From: Pseudomonas tritici
Lineage (GTDB): Bacteria > Pseudomonadota > Gammaproteobacteria > Pseudomonadales > Pseudomonadaceae
Assembly (NCBI RefSeq): GCF_014268275.3
Contig: NZ_CP077084.1
Span: 1,116,001-1,180,000 of the forward strand
DNA length: 64,000 nt
Reading direction: 5' to 3'
Part shown: positions 7,890-19,341 of the stretch, one piece after another
How the letters are laid out: each line of letters opens with the position of its first letter
Numbering within the stretch: the stretch's first letter is position 1
The notes under the pieces: model-generated
The model's input: the letters and a program-made list of their open reading frames with translations, nothing else
Database searches by the model: none
Told to the model about the DNA's origin: nothing
Program-made: the position numbers and the translations under genes

Positions 7890-8290
7890 TGCAGAGGCCG
7901 CTTTCAGAGGGCTATCTCCCTATGTTCTTAGTTAATCAGGATTTTTTTATGTTGTCATGATGGGGGCAAAACTTTGGAGGAGGTGAAGTGTGTAATTTGA
8001 AAAAATTAAAAAATTACAAGTGTTGATTTGTGTTTTTTTTAAAGTTTTGCGTAAGGGAAATCTTAAAATTATAGTAAGTAATTTTTAGCGGCTTGGTATT
8101 TTTCTGAGTGCCGTAATTAGTTATAAGTTTTTTGTGTTTTTAAAGTGTTAGAGCAAGTTTCACGCTCAGGAATTTTGTCATTTTATCTAGCAGTTTCAAA
8201 TTTCCCGACATTCGAGTTCGTTCAAGCGCCCACAAAAAAGCCGATGCAATGCATCGGCTTTTTTAGCTCGGTATAAACCGCAGGCAGCAC
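7890..8290. other. AT-rich intergenic stretch between T3SS cluster and core genome
   Basis: No supported gene. By eye it is strongly AT-rich (long A and T runs at 7998-8045 and 8120-8145), in contrast to ychF. It must carry the promoter of the HrpR/S-type gene (minus strand) and ends with the ychF terminator. It marks the edge of the secretion cluster. Confidence 0.7.
8234..8264 (-). terminator. Rho-independent terminator after ychF
   Basis: Stem 8239-8247/8251-8259 (AGCCGATGC/GCATCGGCT) with an A-run on one side and a T-run on the other, so it can work in both directions. It follows the ychF stop at 8291 on the minus strand. Confidence 0.85.
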
Positions 8291-9391
8291 TTACACGTTG
8301 AAGCGGAAGTGCATCACATCGCCATCTTTAACGATGTATTCCTTACCTTCCAAGCGCCACTTACCGGCTTCCTTGGTACCGGCTTCGCCCTTGTACTGGA
8401 TGAAGTCGTTGTAGGCGATCACTTCGGCGCGGATGAAGCCCTTCTCGAAGTCGGTGTGGATCACGCCGGCAGCCTGTGGCGCGGTGGCGCCGACTTTGAC
8501 GGTCCAGGCGCGGACTTCTTCGACACCGGCGGTGAAGTAAGTCTGCAGGTGCAGCATTTCGTAGCCAGCGCGGATCACACGGTTCAAGCCAGGCTCTTCC
8601 AGGCCCAGGGCCTCGAGGAACATGTCTTTTTCTTCGCCGTCATCCAGCTCGGCGATTTCTGCTTCGATCTTGTTGCACACCGGAACCACGATCGCGCCTT
8701 CTTCGTCGGCAATGGCCTTGACCACGTCCAGCAGCGGGTTGTTCTCGAAGCCGTCTTCAGCAACGTTGGCGATGTACATCACAGGCTTGGTCGTCAGCAA
8801 ATGGAAGCCCTTGATCACCGCTTTTTCGTCGGTGCTCATGTTCTTCATCAGGCTGCGCGCAGGCTTGCCTTCGGTGAAGTGAGCAATCAACTGCTCCAGC
8901 AGGCCTTTCTGGACCACTGCGTCCTTGTCGCCGCCCTTGGCGTTACGCGCGACTTTTTGCAGTTGCTTTTCGCAGCTGTCGAGGTCGGCGAAGATCAGTT
9001 CCAGGTCGATGATCTCGATGTCACGCTTCGGGTCAACGCTGTTGGAGACGTGAATCACGTTCTCGTCTTCGAAGCAGCGGACCACGTGGGCGATCGCATC
9101 GGTTTCGCGGATGTTGGCCAGGAACTTGTTACCCAGGCCTTCACCTTTCGACGCACCGGCTACCAGGCCGGCGATGTCGACGAATTCCATGGTGGTCGGC
9201 AGGATGCGCTTGGGATTGACGATGGCCGCCAATGCCGCCAGGCGCGGGTCCGGCATAGCCACGATGCCGCTGTTGGGCTCGATGGTGCAGAAGGGGAAGT
9301 TCTCCGCTGCAATACCGGACTTGGTCAGGGCGTTGAACAGGGTGGATTTGCCGACGTTGGGCAGGCCGACGATGCCGCAATTGAATCCCAT
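8291..9391 (-). CDS. ychF: Redox-regulated ATPase YchF (Obg family)
   Basis: Ribosome-binding P-loop ATPase of the Obg/HflX superfamily that prefers ATP over GTP. The 366-residue length is normal. G1 motif GLPNVGKST at 8-16 is near the N terminus, then FCTIEPN (switch region), [17 protein letters not shown] (G3), and a C-terminal TGS domain ending in [12 protein letters not shown]. It lies 21 bases downstream of pth on the same strand, the usual Pseudomonas pair. Very conserved family. Confidence 0.97.
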   Translation of the reverse strand: MGFNCGIVGLPNVGKSTLFNALTKSGIAAENFPFCTIEPNSGIVAMPDPRLAALAAIVNPKRILPTTMEFVDIAGLVAGASKGEGLGNKFLANIRETDAIAHVVRCFEDENVIHVSNSVDPKRDIEIIDLELIFADLDSCEKQLQKVARNAKGGDKDAVVQKGLLEQLIAHFTEGKPARSLMKNMSTDEKAVIKGFHLLTTKPVMYIANVAEDGFENNPLLDVVKAIADEEGAIVVPVCNKIEAEIAELDDGEEKDMFLEALGLEEPGLNRVIRAGYEMLHLQTYFTAGVEEVRAWTVKVGATAPQAAGVIHTDFEKGFIRAEVIAYNDFIQYKGEAGTKEAGKWRLEGKEYIVKDGDVMHFRFNV

Positions 9392-9412
9392 GGTGTTTCC
9401 CCTCGGTAAGAG

Positions 9413-9997
9413 TCAAGCCTTCTGGCTGTGCAGGTTTTTCATCGCGCGGTTCCATTCACCGGCGAAGATATCCGGCAGCACGCCGAGGGCAAAATCGATG
9501 CTGGCATCGAGTTTTTCCTGTTCGGCGCGTGGCGCACGACCCAGGACGAAATTTGAAACCATACTGGCAACGCCTGGGTGGCCAATGCCGAGCCGCAGAC
9601 GGTAGAAATTATTCTGATTACCCAGCTGCGCGATGATGTCGCGCAGGCCATTGTGCCCGCCATGCCCGCCGCCGAGCTTGAGCTTGGCAACGCCGGGTGG
9701 CAGGTCCAGTTCGTCATGGGCCACCAGGATTTCCTCGGGTTTGATCCGGAAGAAGCCCGCAAGCGCCGCGACAGACTGGCCGCTGCGGTTCATGTAGGTG
9801 GTGGGAATCAGCAGACGAACATCCTGACCCTGATGCGAGAAGCGCCCGGTCAGGCCAAAATATTTGCGATCGGCCGCAAGGTTTACACCTTGTGCGTGGG
9901 CGATGCGCTCAACAAAAAGGGCCCCCGCGTTATGCCGGGTCTGTTCGTATTCGGCGCCTGGATTTCCCAGGCCAACGATCAGTTTAATGGCAGTCAC
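9413..9997 (-). CDS. pth: Peptidyl-tRNA hydrolase
   Basis: Releases peptides from prematurely dissociated peptidyl-tRNA. The 194-residue product shows the family motifs [17 protein letters not shown] with the substrate-binding Asn and catalytic His22, HDELDLPPG with the catalytic Asp, and [13 protein letters not shown]. Translation most likely starts at GTG (9997). It follows rplY after about 170 bases and precedes ychF, the conserved rplY-pth-ychF order. Confidence 0.96.
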   Translation of the reverse strand: MTAIKLIVGLGNPGAEYEQTRHNAGALFVERIAHAQGVNLAADRKYFGLTGRFSHQGQDVRLLIPTTYMNRSGQSVAALAGFFRIKPEEILVAHDELDLPPGVAKLKLGGGHGGHNGLRDIIAQLGNQNNFYRLRLGIGHPGVASMVSNFVLGRAPRAEQEKLDASIDFALGVLPDIFAGEWNRAMKNLHSQKA

Positions 9998-10165
9998 GAC
10001 AGGGGCCCTTCCTTTGGAGTTGTGGATAACATCGCCGCAACCTGGTTGCGGCGAAAGTGGACGACAGAAGCTAACTTATCCAGAGATAAACTTCGCGTTA
10101 TCGCCCGCTTTCTCGCTACGTTTCGGTCCGCGATGTTTCCTCAAGCTCCGACGTTACAGAGCAAA

Positions 10166-10771
10166 TTACTCTGCAGCGGTTTCGCCTTCTTCATCTTCTG
10201 CTACTACACGTGGCGCGTGGACGTTGGCAACAGCCTTGTCGTCGTCGTGAGCCAGTGCTACGAACTCAACGCCTTTAGGGGCTTTGAGGTCGGACAGGTG
10301 GATGATGGTGCCGATTTCAGCAGCCGACAGGTCGACTTCGATGAACTCAGGCAGGTCTTTCGGCAGGCAGCTTACTTCCAGCTCGGTGGCGGTGTGGGAA
10401 ACAACGCCGCCTTTCTTGACTGGAGCTTCTTCACCGATGAAGTGCACAGGCACGATAGCGGTCAGCTTTTGACCGGCTACAACGCGGATGAAGTCAGCGT
10501 GCAGCACGTGGCCTTTGGCTGGGTGGCGTTGCAGAGCCTTGATGATGACGTTCTGCTTTTTGCCACCGACGTTCAGCTCGATGATGTGGCTGTAGGCCGC
10601 ATCGTTTTCGAGCAGTTTGGCAATTTCTTTAGCCAACATGCTGATGGATTCAGGGGCTTTTTCGCCACCGTAAACTACAGCTGGAACCAGGCTTGCGAGA
10701 CGACGCAGGCGGCGGCTCGCACCTTTCCCCAGGTCGGAACGCACTTCAGCATTCAGAGTAAAATCGTTCAT
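10166..10771 (-). CDS. rplY: 50S ribosomal protein L25/general stress protein Ctc
   Basis: Binds 5S rRNA in the large subunit. From ATG at 10771 ([17 protein letters not shown]) it has 201 residues; this start has a good ribosome site (GGAG) upstream, whereas the frame continues eight codons further without one. N-terminal L25 domain ([11 protein letters not shown]...PAVVYGG) plus the longer C-terminal TL5/CTC beta domain ([21 protein letters not shown]) and an acidic tail. Between prs and pth on the same strand, as usual. Confidence 0.95.
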   Translation of the reverse strand: MNDFTLNAEVRSDLGKGASRRLRRLASLVPAVVYGGEKAPESISMLAKEIAKLLENDAAYSHIIELNVGGKKQNVIIKALQRHPAKGHVLHADFIRVVAGQKLTAIVPVHFIGEEAPVKKGGVVSHTATELEVSCLPKDLPEFIEVDLSAAEIGTIIHLSDLKAPKGVEFVALAHDDDKAVANVHAPRVVAEDEEGETAAE

Positions 10772-10835
10772 GTTGTATCTCCAAAATAACCACATTCGCC
10801 CCAGCGTTTGCGACCAGCGCTAAAGGCGATATGGG

Positions 10836-10880
10836 CAAAAAAGCCCCGCCCCAACAGTATGCTGGGGCGGGGCGCTTTTC
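10836..10880 (-). terminator. Rho-independent terminator after prs
   Basis: GC-rich stem with left arm 10843-10856 and right arm 10860-10873, followed on the minus strand by six T. It separates prs from rplY, so rplY probably has its own promoter in 10772-10835. Confidence 0.85.
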
Positions 10881-10909
10881 GTCAGTGAGGTGTACCGAAG
10901 GTTTGACCC

Positions 10910-11851
10910 TTAACGGAACATCGCGCTGATCGATTCTTCGTTGCTGATACGGCGAACCGCTTCGGCAACTACCGGTGCGATATCCAGTTGACGGATACGC
11001 GAACAGGCTTGAGCAGCAGCGGACAACGGGATGGTGTTAGTCACCACCAGTTCGTCCAGCATGGAATTCTCGATGTTCTCGATCGCTCGGCCCGACAGCA
11101 CAGGGTGTGTGCAGTAGGCGAAGACTTTAGCTGCACCGTGCTCTTTCAAGGCTTTGGCCGCGTGGCACAGGGTGCCGGCGGTGTCGACCATGTCATCAAC
11201 CAGAATACAGGTACGCCCTTCGACATCACCGATGATATGCATCACTTCAGAGTGATTGGCTTTCTCGCGGCGTTTGTCGATGATCCCGAGGTCAACGCCC
11301 AGGGATTTGGCAACAGCCCGTGCGCGCACGACGCCACCAATGTCCGGGGACACGATCATCAGGTTTTCAAAGCGCTGGTCTTCAATGTCATCCACCAATA
11401 CTGGGGAGCCGTAGATGTTATCTACCGGAATATCGAAGAACCCCTGGATTTGGTCAGCGTGCAGGTCAACCGTGAGAACACGGTCGATACCTACCACGGT
11501 CAGCATGTCAGCAACGACTTTCGCGCTGATAGCCACACGTGCGGAACGCGGACGGCGATCCTGACGGGCATAACCAAAGTAAGGGATTACAGCTGTGATT
11601 CGAGTCGCTGAGGAGCGGCGGAAGGCATCAGCCATCACGACGAGTTCCATCAGGTTATCGTTGGTCGGAGCGCAGGTCGGCTGAATAATGAAGACGTCTT
11701 TACCGCGGACATTTTCATTGATCTCGGCTGTAATTTCGCCGTCGGAGAATTTACCGACAGAGATGTCACCGAGAGGGATATGCAGCTGACGTACGACACG
11801 TCGAGCCAGATCGGGGTTGGCGTTCCCCGTAAAGACCATCATCTTGGACAC
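10910..11851 (-). CDS. prs: Ribose-phosphate pyrophosphokinase
   Basis: Makes PRPP from ribose 5-phosphate and ATP for nucleotide, His and Trp synthesis. The 313-residue product has the N-terminal [13 protein letters not shown], the flexible catalytic region with YARQDRR, the metal/ribose-phosphate site [12 protein letters not shown] at about 128-139 and the PRPP-binding loop [12 protein letters not shown] at about 216-227. It follows a tRNA-Gln gene and ispE in the same direction, the standard gammaproteobacterial block. Confidence 0.97.
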   Translation of the reverse strand: MSKMMVFTGNANPDLARRVVRQLHIPLGDISVGKFSDGEITAEINENVRGKDVFIIQPTCAPTNDNLMELVVMADAFRRSSATRITAVIPYFGYARQDRRPRSARVAISAKVVADMLTVVGIDRVLTVDLHADQIQGFFDIPVDNIYGSPVLVDDIEDQRFENLMIVSPDIGGVVRARAVAKSLGVDLGIIDKRREKANHSEVMHIIGDVEGRTCILVDDMVDTAGTLCHAAKALKEHGAAKVFAYCTHPVLSGRAIENIENSMLDELVVTNTIPLSAAAQACSRIRQLDIAPVVAEAVRRISNEESISAMFR

Positions 11852-11897
11852 GCGCAGTACCTAGAGGCTGAGGGTAACCTGGATGAGTATAGGAAAA

Positions 11898-11972
11898 TGG
11901 CAGGGGCGGCTGGATTCGAACCAACGCATGGCAGGATCAAAACCTGCTGCCTTACCGCTTGGCGACGCCCCT
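11898..11972 (-). tRNA. tRNA-Gln (anticodon TTG)
   Basis: On the minus strand the 75-nt sequence folds as a cloverleaf: acceptor AGGGGCG/CGCCCCT, anticodon stem GCAGG/CCTGC with loop TTTTGAT (anticodon TTG), T-arm GTTGG-TTCGAAT-CCAGC, discriminator G and encoded CCA. It lies between ispE and prs, the usual location of this tRNA gene in Pseudomonas. Confidence 0.96.
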
Positions 11973-12009
11973 GTATCTGTTGCAACGAGTGCCTAACACT
12001 CGATTCCTT

Positions 12010-12861
12010 TTAGAGCAGACTTTGCAGCTTGCGATGCAACATCGAAACGTTGCTTCCTTTTGCTACAAACCCTGTAAGGGTCTCTGTAAGAAGGGCCGAG
12101 ACTTTATCAGCTTCAGCTTTGCTTGGGAAGCCCCCAAACACACAACTTCCAGTTCCGGTTAATTTTGCTTCGGTAAATTTACCTAACAAATTCAAAGCGT
12201 TACGTACCTCTGGATAACGCCTTGCTACAACCGGTAAGCAGTCATTTCGACTGTTTCCCTTGGGAACGGGGCGCACTTTAATGGGAGGAGAGTTACGTGT
12301 CAACAGCGGATCTGAAAAAATTTCTGCTGTACTTACAGATACTTGCGGAACAAGCACAACGTACCACGGCTCTTCGGGGTATTCCGGGCTGAGTTTCTCC
12401 CCCACACCCTCGGCGAAAGCCGCGTGCCCGCGCACGAAAACCGGGACATCAGCACCCAGCGTCAAACCCAGCGCAGCCAGGCGATCATGGTCCCAACCCA
12501 GTTGCCACAAATGATTCAGGCCCAGCAATGTGGTTGCGGCATTCGAGCTGCCGCCACCGATACCACCGCCCATGGGCAGGATTTTATCGATCCAGATATC
12601 GATGCCGAGCGGGCAGCCGGATTGTTCCTTTATTTTTTTGGCGGCCTTCACAATCAGGTTGCTGTCGTGAGGAACGCCGTCGAACTCGGTGTGCAACTGG
12701 ATCACGCCGTCGTCGCGCACGGCAAAAGTCAGCTCATCGCCGTAGTCGAGAAATTGAAACAGCGTCTGCAACTCGTGATAACCGTCTTCGCGGCGACCCA
12801 GAATATGCAGCATCAAATTGAGTTTGGCCGGGGAGGGCAAGGTCAGCGTTTGTACGGTCAC
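12010..12861 (-). CDS. ispE: 4-diphosphocytidyl-2-C-methyl-D-erythritol kinase
   Basis: GHMP kinase of the MEP isoprenoid pathway, phosphorylating CDP-ME. 283 residues, normal length. Substrate motif [19 protein letters not shown] at 10-29, the ATP-binding glycine loop [12 protein letters not shown] at 96-107, and the C-terminal TGSGSCVFG motif (here [10 protein letters not shown]). It sits one base after lolB, so lolB-ispE are translated together; this neighbourhood (lolB-ispE-tRNA-prs) is typical. Confidence 0.97.
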   Translation of the reverse strand: MTVQTLTLPSPAKLNLMLHILGRREDGYHELQTLFQFLDYGDELTFAVRDDGVIQLHTEFDGVPHDSNLIVKAAKKIKEQSGCPLGIDIWIDKILPMGGGIGGGSSNAATTLLGLNHLWQLGWDHDRLAALGLTLGADVPVFVRGHAAFAEGVGEKLSPEYPEEPWYVVLVPQVSVSTAEIFSDPLLTRNSPPIKVRPVPKGNSRNDCLPVVARRYPEVRNALNLLGKFTEAKLTGTGSCVFGGFPSKAEADKVSALLTETLTGFVAKGSNVSMLHRKLQSLL

Positions 12862-12862
12862 G

Positions 12863-13480
12863 TTATTGCCCCAGCTTGCGCGGTTGCCAGTCCTTGATCA
12901 CCAGCGTGACGTCAAGGTCGGTACCGTGCAGTTTGATGCGCTCGGGCAACCAGTAACCGCTTTGTTCTACGTAGCTTAGGTATTCGACTTGCCAGCCATC
13001 CTGTTCCAGGGTAGCCAGGCGGCTGTCGCCATTCAGGCTCAGACGGCTTTTGCTGTCAGGCGCTGGCAGGCCGCGTACCCACCATACCAGGTGGGAAACC
13101 GGCAGCTTCCAGCCAATCTGTTCTTCAAGCAGTACTTCCGGCGAGGTCGCCTCATAGCGCCCCTGGTTGGCCACTTCAAGGCTGACTTGCCCCGGTCTGC
13201 CGGTCAGGCGTGCGGCACCCCGGCCCAGCGGGCCGGAGAGACGAATGTCGTAGTAATCCTGGCGTTGCAGCCAGAACAACGTGCCGCTGCCGGAATCTTT
13301 GGGGGCGCGAACCCCGACTTTGCCTTCGATCTGCCAGCCATCGATGCTGCTGAGCTGGTCTTTGTGTTGTTTCCATTGCGCCGGGTTGCCCTGGCCCTCA
13401 ACGGATTCACGGGCACCGAAACCCGCGCAACCGGCGAGCAGGGCGATAAAACTGAACACTACGATGTGGCGCAAGAACAT
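12863..13480 (-). CDS. lolB: Outer-membrane lipoprotein insertion protein LolB
   Basis: Receives lipoproteins from LolA and inserts them in the outer membrane. The 205-residue product has a signal peptide with lipobox LLAGC (Cys18), and conserved [24 protein letters not shown] of the half-barrel fold. Located between a TPR lipoprotein gene and ispE on the same strand, spacing four bases and one base respectively, so likely one operon. Confidence 0.95.
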   Translation of the reverse strand: MFLRHIVVFSFIALLAGCAGFGARESVEGQGNPAQWKQHKDQLSSIDGWQIEGKVGVRAPKDSGSGTLFWLQRQDYYDIRLSGPLGRGAARLTGRPGQVSLEVANQGRYEATSPEVLLEEQIGWKLPVSHLVWWVRGLPAPDSKSRLSLNGDSRLATLEQDGWQVEYLSYVEQSGYWLPERIKLHGTDLDVTLVIKDWQPRKLGQ

Positions 13481-13484
13481 AAGC

Positions 13485-15209
13485 TTAAAGGGTCTCGGAA
13501 CCGGTCAGGCGCTTGATGGTGCTGCGCAGGATGGGGCTTTCGGGTTGTTCCTTGAGGAATTTTTCCCAGATTTGACGTGCTTCGCGCTGTTTGCCATTGG
13601 CCCACAGCACTTCGCCCAGGTGCGCGGCGACTTCCTGGTCGGGGAAGCGTTCCAGCGCCAGGCGCAGCAAGCGTTCGGCTTCGTCCAGGTTGCCCAGGCG
13701 GTAATTCACCCAGCCCAGGCTGTCGAGTACGGCCGGGTCTTCCGGGTTGAGCTTGTGGGCTTGTTCGATCAGTGCCTTGGCTTCGTCGTAACGCGTAGTA
13801 CGGTCGGACAAGGTGTAGCCCAAGGCATTGAGGGCCATCGCATTGTCCGGGTCGCGCTTGATGATCAGGCGCAGGTCTTTTTCCATCTGCGCCAAGTCAT
13901 TGCGTTTTTCCGCTTGCATGGCGCGGGTGTACAGCAGGTTCAAATCGTCAGGGAATTGCAGCAACGCTTGTTGCAGCAATTTCCAGGCGCGCTCACCCTG
14001 ATTGTTGGCCGACAAAGTCTCGGCCTGGATCAGGTACAGCTGGATCGCATAGTCCGGCTCGGCATCGCGGGCGGCGGTCAGGCGTTTTTCCGCCTCATCG
14101 GTGCGGCCGTTGCTCATCAGGATATCGGCCTGGCGCAATTGGGCTGGCAGGTAGTCATTGCCGGGGCCGACCTGGGCATATTCGAGCAAGGCGGCCTGTG
14201 GGTCGTTGCGTTCTTCGGCGATACGGCCGAGGTTCAGGTGCGCCGAATCCACATGGCTTTCGCGCTGGATCAGCTCTTCCAGATAACCCTTGGCCTCGTC
14301 CCACGCCTTGGCTTCCAGGCATACCAGCGCCAGGGAGTAACGCAGCTCGTCGTCGTCCGGGTATTGCTGCACCAGGTTGGCGAACTGCACCTTGGCGTCT
14401 TCCATGCGGTCCTGTTCGACCAGCATGCGTGCGTAGGTCAGGCGCAGGCGCTTGTCATCCGGATACTTCTTGATACTTTTTTCCAGCAGAGGAATGGCTT
14501 CCTTGCCGCGATTGAGGTTCTGCAGCAGGCGTGCGCGCAGCAGGATCGGGGCGATTTCGCCTTCTTCCGGCGGGTTCTGCTCCAGCAGCTTCAGCGCTGC
14601 GTCGGCTTCGTCATCCTGTTGCAGCAACAAGGCCTTGCCGAAAACCAGCTGGCTGTTCTTTGGATGTTTTTGCAGCAGGCGGTCGAAACTCTTCATCAGG
14701 CCATTGCGCGTGTCCTGGTCGGTGTCGGCAGCTGACAGCGCGAGGAAGTCGAAATGGGTGTCGCCTTTGCCCTGCAGGACTTTCTCCATGTAGACCATGG
14801 AGTCGTCATAGCGCCCGGCGCGCGCCAGTTGGATCGCCGCGGCTCGCTGTGCTTCCAGATCGTCCGGTGCGTTTTTCGCCCAGATCAGCGACGTGTCCAG
14901 CGCAGCCTGGTCGGCGCCCAGGTACTCGGCGATGCGAAACGCCCGCTCGGAAATCCCCGGATCCTGGGTGTTGATGGCCTGGGTCACGTAATTGTCCAGC
15001 GCAATATCGAAGCGATTGCGCTGGCCGGCCAGCTCCGCGCTCAGCAGGCTGAACACCGTTTCTTCACTGAACGAGGAATAAACCTTGGGCTTTTCAGGGG
15101 CGGGGGTGCTGTCTTCTACGGGCGGTGTACCGTCCGGCGACACGGGTGCCATGGCCTGGCAGCCGCTGAGGAAGACAAAAGCAAGGAGCAACGCGGAAGA
15201 TCTATTCAT
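13485..15209 (-). CDS. Tetratricopeptide-repeat lipoprotein (PA4667 type)
   Basis: A 574-residue exported protein: signal peptide with lipobox FLSGC (Cys17), a proline-rich linker ([19 protein letters not shown]) and then TPR repeats through to the C terminus (for example [36 protein letters not shown]... and [22 protein letters not shown]). It is conserved upstream of lolB in pseudomonads; its exact role is not known to me, though a cell-envelope scaffold is plausible. First gene of the lolB-ispE operon, divergent from hemA. Confidence 0.85.
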   Translation of the reverse strand: MNRSSALLLAFVFLSGCQAMAPVSPDGTPPVEDSTPAPEKPKVYSSFSEETVFSLLSAELAGQRNRFDIALDNYVTQAINTQDPGISERAFRIAEYLGADQAALDTSLIWAKNAPDDLEAQRAAAIQLARAGRYDDSMVYMEKVLQGKGDTHFDFLALSAADTDQDTRNGLMKSFDRLLQKHPKNSQLVFGKALLLQQDDEADAALKLLEQNPPEEGEIAPILLRARLLQNLNRGKEAIPLLEKSIKKYPDDKRLRLTYARMLVEQDRMEDAKVQFANLVQQYPDDDELRYSLALVCLEAKAWDEAKGYLEELIQRESHVDSAHLNLGRIAEERNDPQAALLEYAQVGPGNDYLPAQLRQADILMSNGRTDEAEKRLTAARDAEPDYAIQLYLIQAETLSANNQGERAWKLLQQALLQFPDDLNLLYTRAMQAEKRNDLAQMEKDLRLIIKRDPDNAMALNALGYTLSDRTTRYDEAKALIEQAHKLNPEDPAVLDSLGWVNYRLGNLDEAERLLRLALERFPDQEVAAHLGEVLWANGKQREARQIWEKFLKEQPESPILRSTIKRLTGSETL

Positions 15210-15392
15210 ATAGGAAGAGGACGACTAACCTGCGGTCGGATCATCATGACACAAGCCTTCGGCCAAACATAACCGAGACTCAGCGGACGCCTTTCATAGG
15301 CACAACATATAGGGACAATAGACGACGGTGGTTGTTCTGAATCTTTCGAAGTAGGACAATTGTCGGCTTCCCGACATCATCAGCGATCTTGA
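15210..15392. promoter_or_regulatory. Divergent promoter region between TPR-lolB operon and hemA
   Basis: 183 bases without a gene between the divergent starts. It must contain both promoters; no operator or riboswitch was recognised. Confidence 0.5.
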
Positions 15393-16682
15393 ATGGCCTT
15401 CCTCGCACTCGGTATTAACCACAAGACTGCCTCCGTAGACGTGCGCGAGCGCGTGGCGTTTACGCCAGAGCAGTTGGTTGAGGCCTTGCAGCAGCTCTGC
15501 CGGCTCACCGACAGTCGCGAAGCTGCGATCCTTTCAACCTGCAATCGCACCGAGCTTTATATAGAGCAGGAACATCTTTCAGCGGATGTAGTGCTGCGCT
15601 GGCTGGCCGATTTTCACCATTTGAGCCTCGATGACCTGCGTGCCTGCGCTTATGTGCATGAAGAGGATGCGGCAGTTCGTCACATGATGCGTGTGGCGTC
15701 CGGTCTCGATTCGCTGGTGTTGGGTGAACCGCAGATCCTCGGCCAGATGAAGTCCGCCTACGCCGTAGCGCGCGAGGCAGGAACCGTCGGCCCGCTGCTG
15801 GGGCGCTTGTTCCAGGCCACGTTCAATTCCGCCAAGCAGGTACGCACCGACACCGCCATTGGTGAAAACCCGGTGTCCGTGGCGTTTGCTGCGGTCAGCC
15901 TGGCCAAGCAGATTTTCAGTGATTTGCAACGCAGCCAGGCCTTGTTGATCGGCGCGGGGGAGACCATTACCCTGGTCGCCCGTCACCTGCATGACCTGGG
16001 GGTCAAGCGGATCGTGGTCGCCAACCGCACGCTTGAGCGCGCCAGCATCCTCGCCGAACAGTTCGGCGCGCATGCCGTGTTGCTGTCTGACATCCCGGCC
16101 GAACTGGTGCGCAGCGATATCGTCATCAGCTCTACCGCCAGCCAGTTGCCGATCCTTGGCAAGGGCGCGGTCGAAAGCGCATTGAAGCTGCGCAAGCACA
16201 AACCGATCTTTATGGTGGATATCGCCGTTCCCCGCGATATCGAACCCGAAGTCGGCGAGTTGGACGACGTTTACCTCTATAGCGTTGACGATCTGCACGA
16301 AGTGGTCGCCGAAAATCTCAAGAGCCGCCAGGGTGCAGCCCAGGCTGCTGAGGAAATGGTCAGCACCGGCGCCGAAGATTTCATGGTGCGCCTGCGTGAA
16401 TTGGCGGCGGTGGATGTGCTCAAGGCGTATCGTCAGCAAGGCGAACGCCTGCGCGACGAGGAGCTGGTCAAAGCCCAGCGCTTGCTGGCCAATGGCAGCA
16501 GCGCTGAAGAGGTGCTGATGCAACTGGCCCGGGGCCTCACCAACAAGTTGCTCCACGCCCCCAGCGTACAATTAAAAAAGCTTACTGCCGAAGGCCGCCT
16601 CGATGCGCTGGCCATGGCCCAGGAACTCTTTGCCCTCGGTGAGGGCGCGTCAGAAAGCTCTTCGGATAAAAAACCGCAATGA
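15393..16682 (+). CDS. hemA: Glutamyl-tRNA reductase
   Basis: First committed step of tetrapyrrole synthesis: reduces Glu-tRNA to glutamate-1-semialdehyde with NADPH. The 429-residue product has GINHKTA near the N terminus, the catalytic STCNRTE with Cys50, the GEPQILGQ motif, the NADPH Rossmann loop ([16 protein letters not shown]) and a C-terminal dimerisation domain. It overlaps prfA by four bases (ATGA), the classic hemA-prfA-prmC arrangement of gammaproteobacteria. Confidence 0.97.
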   Translation: MAFLALGINHKTASVDVRERVAFTPEQLVEALQQLCRLTDSREAAILSTCNRTELYIEQEHLSADVVLRWLADFHHLSLDDLRACAYVHEEDAAVRHMMRVASGLDSLVLGEPQILGQMKSAYAVAREAGTVGPLLGRLFQATFNSAKQVRTDTAIGENPVSVAFAAVSLAKQIFSDLQRSQALLIGAGETITLVARHLHDLGVKRIVVANRTLERASILAEQFGAHAVLLSDIPAELVRSDIVISSTASQLPILGKGAVESALKLRKHKPIFMVDIAVPRDIEPEVGELDDVYLYSVDDLHEVVAENLKSRQGAAQAAEEMVSTGAEDFMVRLRELAAVDVLKAYRQQGERLRDEELVKAQRLLANGSSAEEVLMQLARGLTNKLLHAPSVQLKKLTAEGRLDALAMAQELFALGEGASESSSDKKPQ

Positions 16683-17761
16683 AAGCGTCACTGCTCAATA
16701 AACTGGACGTGCTCCAGGACCGTTTCGAAGAACTGACCGCCTTGCTCGGCGATGGCGAGGTCATTTCCGATCAGACCAAGTTCCGCGCCTATTCCAAGGA
16801 ATACGCCGAAGTTGAGCCGGTTGTGGCCACCTATAAAAACTTGCTGAAAGTGCAGGCCGATCTTGAAGGCGCCCAGGCGCTGCTCAAGGACAGCGACCCG
16901 GACATGCGTGAAATGGCCGTGGAGGAGGTCCGCGAGGCCAAGGAAAAGCTGGCCGAGCTGGAAGTCGACCTGCAGCGCATGTTGCTGCCCAAGGACCCGA
17001 ACGATGGGCGCAACGTGTTCCTTGAAATCCGTGCCGGCACTGGCGGTGACGAGGCGGCGATCTTTTCCGGCGACCTGTTCCGCATGTATTCGCGTTATGC
17101 CGAGCGTCGCGGCTGGCGGGTCGAAATCCTCTCCGAGAACGAAGGTGAACACGGCGGCTATAAAGAAGTCATCGCGCGGGTTGAAGGCGATAACGTCTAC
17201 GGAAAGCTCAAGTTTGAGTCCGGTGCACACCGCGTGCAGCGCGTTCCGGCGACTGAATCCCAAGGCCGCATCCACACCTCGGCGTGCACCGTCGCCGTGT
17301 TGCCTGAGCCGGACGAGCAGGAAGCCATCGAGATCAACCCGGCTGACTTGCGTGTCGATACTTACCGCTCGTCGGGCGCCGGTGGTCAGCACGTCAACAA
17401 GACTGATTCGGCGATCCGTATCACCCACTTGCCGTCGGGTATCGTGGTTGAGTGCCAGGAAGAGCGTTCCCAGCATAAAAACCGTGCGCGGGCGATGTCG
17501 TGGCTGTCGGCCAAGCTCAATGACCAGCAGACCAGCGCCGCCGCGAACGCGATTGCCAGCGAGCGCAAGTTGCTCGTGGGTTCGGGCGACCGTTCCGAGC
17601 GTATCCGTACCTACAACTTTGCCCAGGGCCGGGTCACCGACCACCGGGTTAACCTCACCCTTTATTCCCTTGACGAAATTCTCGCGGGTGGCGTCGACGC
17701 GGTGATCGAGCCGTTACTCGCCGAGTATCAGGCCGATCAATTAGCGGCGATAGGTGAATAA
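16679..17761 (+). CDS. prfA: Peptide chain release factor 1
   Basis: Recognises UAA and UAG and triggers peptidyl-tRNA hydrolysis. The 360-residue product has the codon-recognition motif PAT (in [15 protein letters not shown]) and the catalytic GGQ in [15 protein letters not shown] at about 233-236, where the Gln is methylated by PrmC encoded immediately downstream. Start overlaps hemA; stop is directly before the prmC start. Confidence 0.98.
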   Translation: MKASLLNKLDVLQDRFEELTALLGDGEVISDQTKFRAYSKEYAEVEPVVATYKNLLKVQADLEGAQALLKDSDPDMREMAVEEVREAKEKLAELEVDLQRMLLPKDPNDGRNVFLEIRAGTGGDEAAIFSGDLFRMYSRYAERRGWRVEILSENEGEHGGYKEVIARVEGDNVYGKLKFESGAHRVQRVPATESQGRIHTSACTVAVLPEPDEQEAIEINPADLRVDTYRSSGAGGQHVNKTDSAIRITHLPSGIVVECQEERSQHKNRARAMSWLSAKLNDQQTSAAANAIASERKLLVGSGDRSERIRTYNFAQGRVTDHRVNLTLYSLDEILAGGVDAVIEPLLAEYQADQLAAIGE

Positions 17762-18592
17762 ATGACCATCATTGCCAGCCTGCTGCGCGCCGCTGATCTG
17801 CCCGACTCGCCCACCGCGCGCCTGGATGCCGAATTGCTGCTGGCGGCTGCGCTGGGCAAGTCCCGCAGCTACCTGCACACCTGGCCGGAAAAAATTGTCA
17901 GCAGTGAAGACGCGTTGACCTTTGCCGGCTACCTGCAACGCCGTCGCGGCGGTGAGCCGGTGGCGTATATCCTCGGCCAGCAAGGTTTCTGGAAGCTGGA
18001 CCTGGAGGTCGCGCCGCACACGCTGATCCCGCGTCCGGACACCGAACTGCTGGTGGAAGCCGCCCTGGAATTGTTGCCAGCCACGCCCGCCAAGGTCCTC
18101 GACCTGGGGACCGGCAGCGGGGCCATCGCGTTAGCTCTGGCCAGCGAGCGCCCAGCCTGGCAGATCACCGCTGTCGACCGTGTATTGGAAGCTGTGGCCC
18201 TGGCCGAGCGCAATCGCCAGCGCCTGCACCTCGATAACGCAGCGGTGCTGAACAGCCACTGGTTCAGCGCGTTGCAGGGTCATACCTATGACCTGATCAT
18301 CAGTAACCCGCCGTATATTGCCGACAATGATCCACACCTGGTGGCCGGTGACGTGCGCTTCGAGCCGGCCAGCGCATTGGTGGCCGGTCATGATGGCTTG
18401 GACGACCTGCGCTTGATCATCAAAGAAGCCCCCGCTCACCTGAACGTCGGTGGCCGGCTGTTGCTGGAGCACGGTTACGACCAGGCCCCGGCTGTGAGCG
18501 ATCTGCTGCTGAGTGAAGGCTTTGAAGAGGTACACAGCCGTATCGATCTCGGCGGACACGAGCGCATCACGCTGGGACGCCGGCCGTGCTGA
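17762..18592 (+). CDS. prmC: Release factor glutamine methyltransferase PrmC (HemK)
   Basis: SAM-dependent enzyme that N5-methylates the GGQ glutamine of release factors. The 276-residue product has an N-terminal helical domain, SAM motif VLDLGTGSGAIALALA at about 113-128 and the diagnostic NPPY (SNPPYIAD) at about 181-184. It begins one base after the prfA stop, reflecting its substrate, and overlaps the next gene by seven bases. Confidence 0.97.
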   Translation: MTIIASLLRAADLPDSPTARLDAELLLAAALGKSRSYLHTWPEKIVSSEDALTFAGYLQRRRGGEPVAYILGQQGFWKLDLEVAPHTLIPRPDTELLVEAALELLPATPAKVLDLGTGSGAIALALASERPAWQITAVDRVLEAVALAERNRQRLHLDNAAVLNSHWFSALQGHTYDLIISNPPYIADNDPHLVAGDVRFEPASALVAGHDGLDDLRLIIKEAPAHLNVGGRLLLEHGYDQAPAVSDLLLSEGFEEVHSRIDLGGHERITLGRRPC

Positions 18593-19341
18593 CCGATCAG
18601 GAGCTGTTGCGCTATAGCCGACAGATTCTGTTGCAACATGTCGACATCGACGGCCAGTTGCGCCTGAAAAACGGCCGTGCATTGATCGTGGGGCTTGGTG
18701 GCCTGGGCGCACCCGTTGCGCTGTACCTGGCGGCCGCGGGCGTGGGCGAGTTGCATCTGGCGGACTTCGACACGGTCGACCTGACCAACCTGCAACGCCA
18801 GATTATCCATGACACCGACAGCGTCGGGCAGACCAAGGTCGATTCAGCCCTGCGCCGCCTGAGCGCCATCAACCCCGAAATCAAGCTGATTGCCCACCGC
18901 ACGGCGCTGGATGCCGACTCCTTGGCTGCCGCGGTAGGTGCGGTCGATGTTGTGCTCGATTGCAGCGACAACTTCTCCACGCGCGAGGCGGTCAACGCTG
19001 CTTGCGTTGCCGCCGGAAAGCCATTGATCAGCGGCGCGGCGATTCGCCTTGAAGGCCAATTGTCTGTGTTCGACCCGCGTCGCGCCGAAAGCCCGTGTTA
19101 CCACTGTTTATATGGGCACGGCAGCGACACCGAACTTACCTGCAGCGAAGCCGGCGTGGCCGGCCCGCTGGTGGGGGTGGTGGGCAGCCTGCAGGCGCTG
19201 GAGGCCTTGAAGCTGCTGGCCGGTTTCGGCGAACCCTTGGTAGGCCGCCTGTTGCTTATCGATGCCTTGACCACGCGTTTTCGCGAGCTACGCGTCAAGC
19301 GTGACCCTGGCTGCAGCGTGTGCGGGACCCAACATGGTTAA
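18586..19341 (+). CDS. moeB: ThiF/MoeB/HesA family adenylyltransferase
   Basis: E1-like enzyme that adenylates the C-terminal Gly of a sulfur-carrier protein such as MoaD or ThiS. The 251-residue product has the ATP loop [19 protein letters not shown], the RQIIHD motif, the conserved CSDNFSTR and two CxxC zinc pairs (CYHC and CSVC near the C terminus). It has no rhodanese domain. Translation starts at GTG (18586), seven bases before the prmC end. MoeB is the usual annotation in this hemA-prfA-prmC-moeB-murI block; ThiF activity cannot be excluded. Confidence 0.88.
   Translation: MLTDQELLRYSRQILLQHVDIDGQLRLKNGRALIVGLGGLGAPVALYLAAAGVGELHLADFDTVDLTNLQRQIIHDTDSVGQTKVDSALRRLSAINPEIKLIAHRTALDADSLAAAVGAVDVVLDCSDNFSTREAVNAACVAAGKPLISGAAIRLEGQLSVFDPRRAESPCYHCLYGHGSDTELTCSEAGVAGPLVGVVGSLQALEALKLLAGFGEPLVGRLLLIDALTTRFRELRVKRDPGCSVCGTQHG

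Noticed and set aside
8309..9409. Plus-strand open frame of 366 codons opposite ychF
   Set aside because: Same length as ychF because it mirrors it; composition (many V, D, H, G, Q) is typical of antisense frames.
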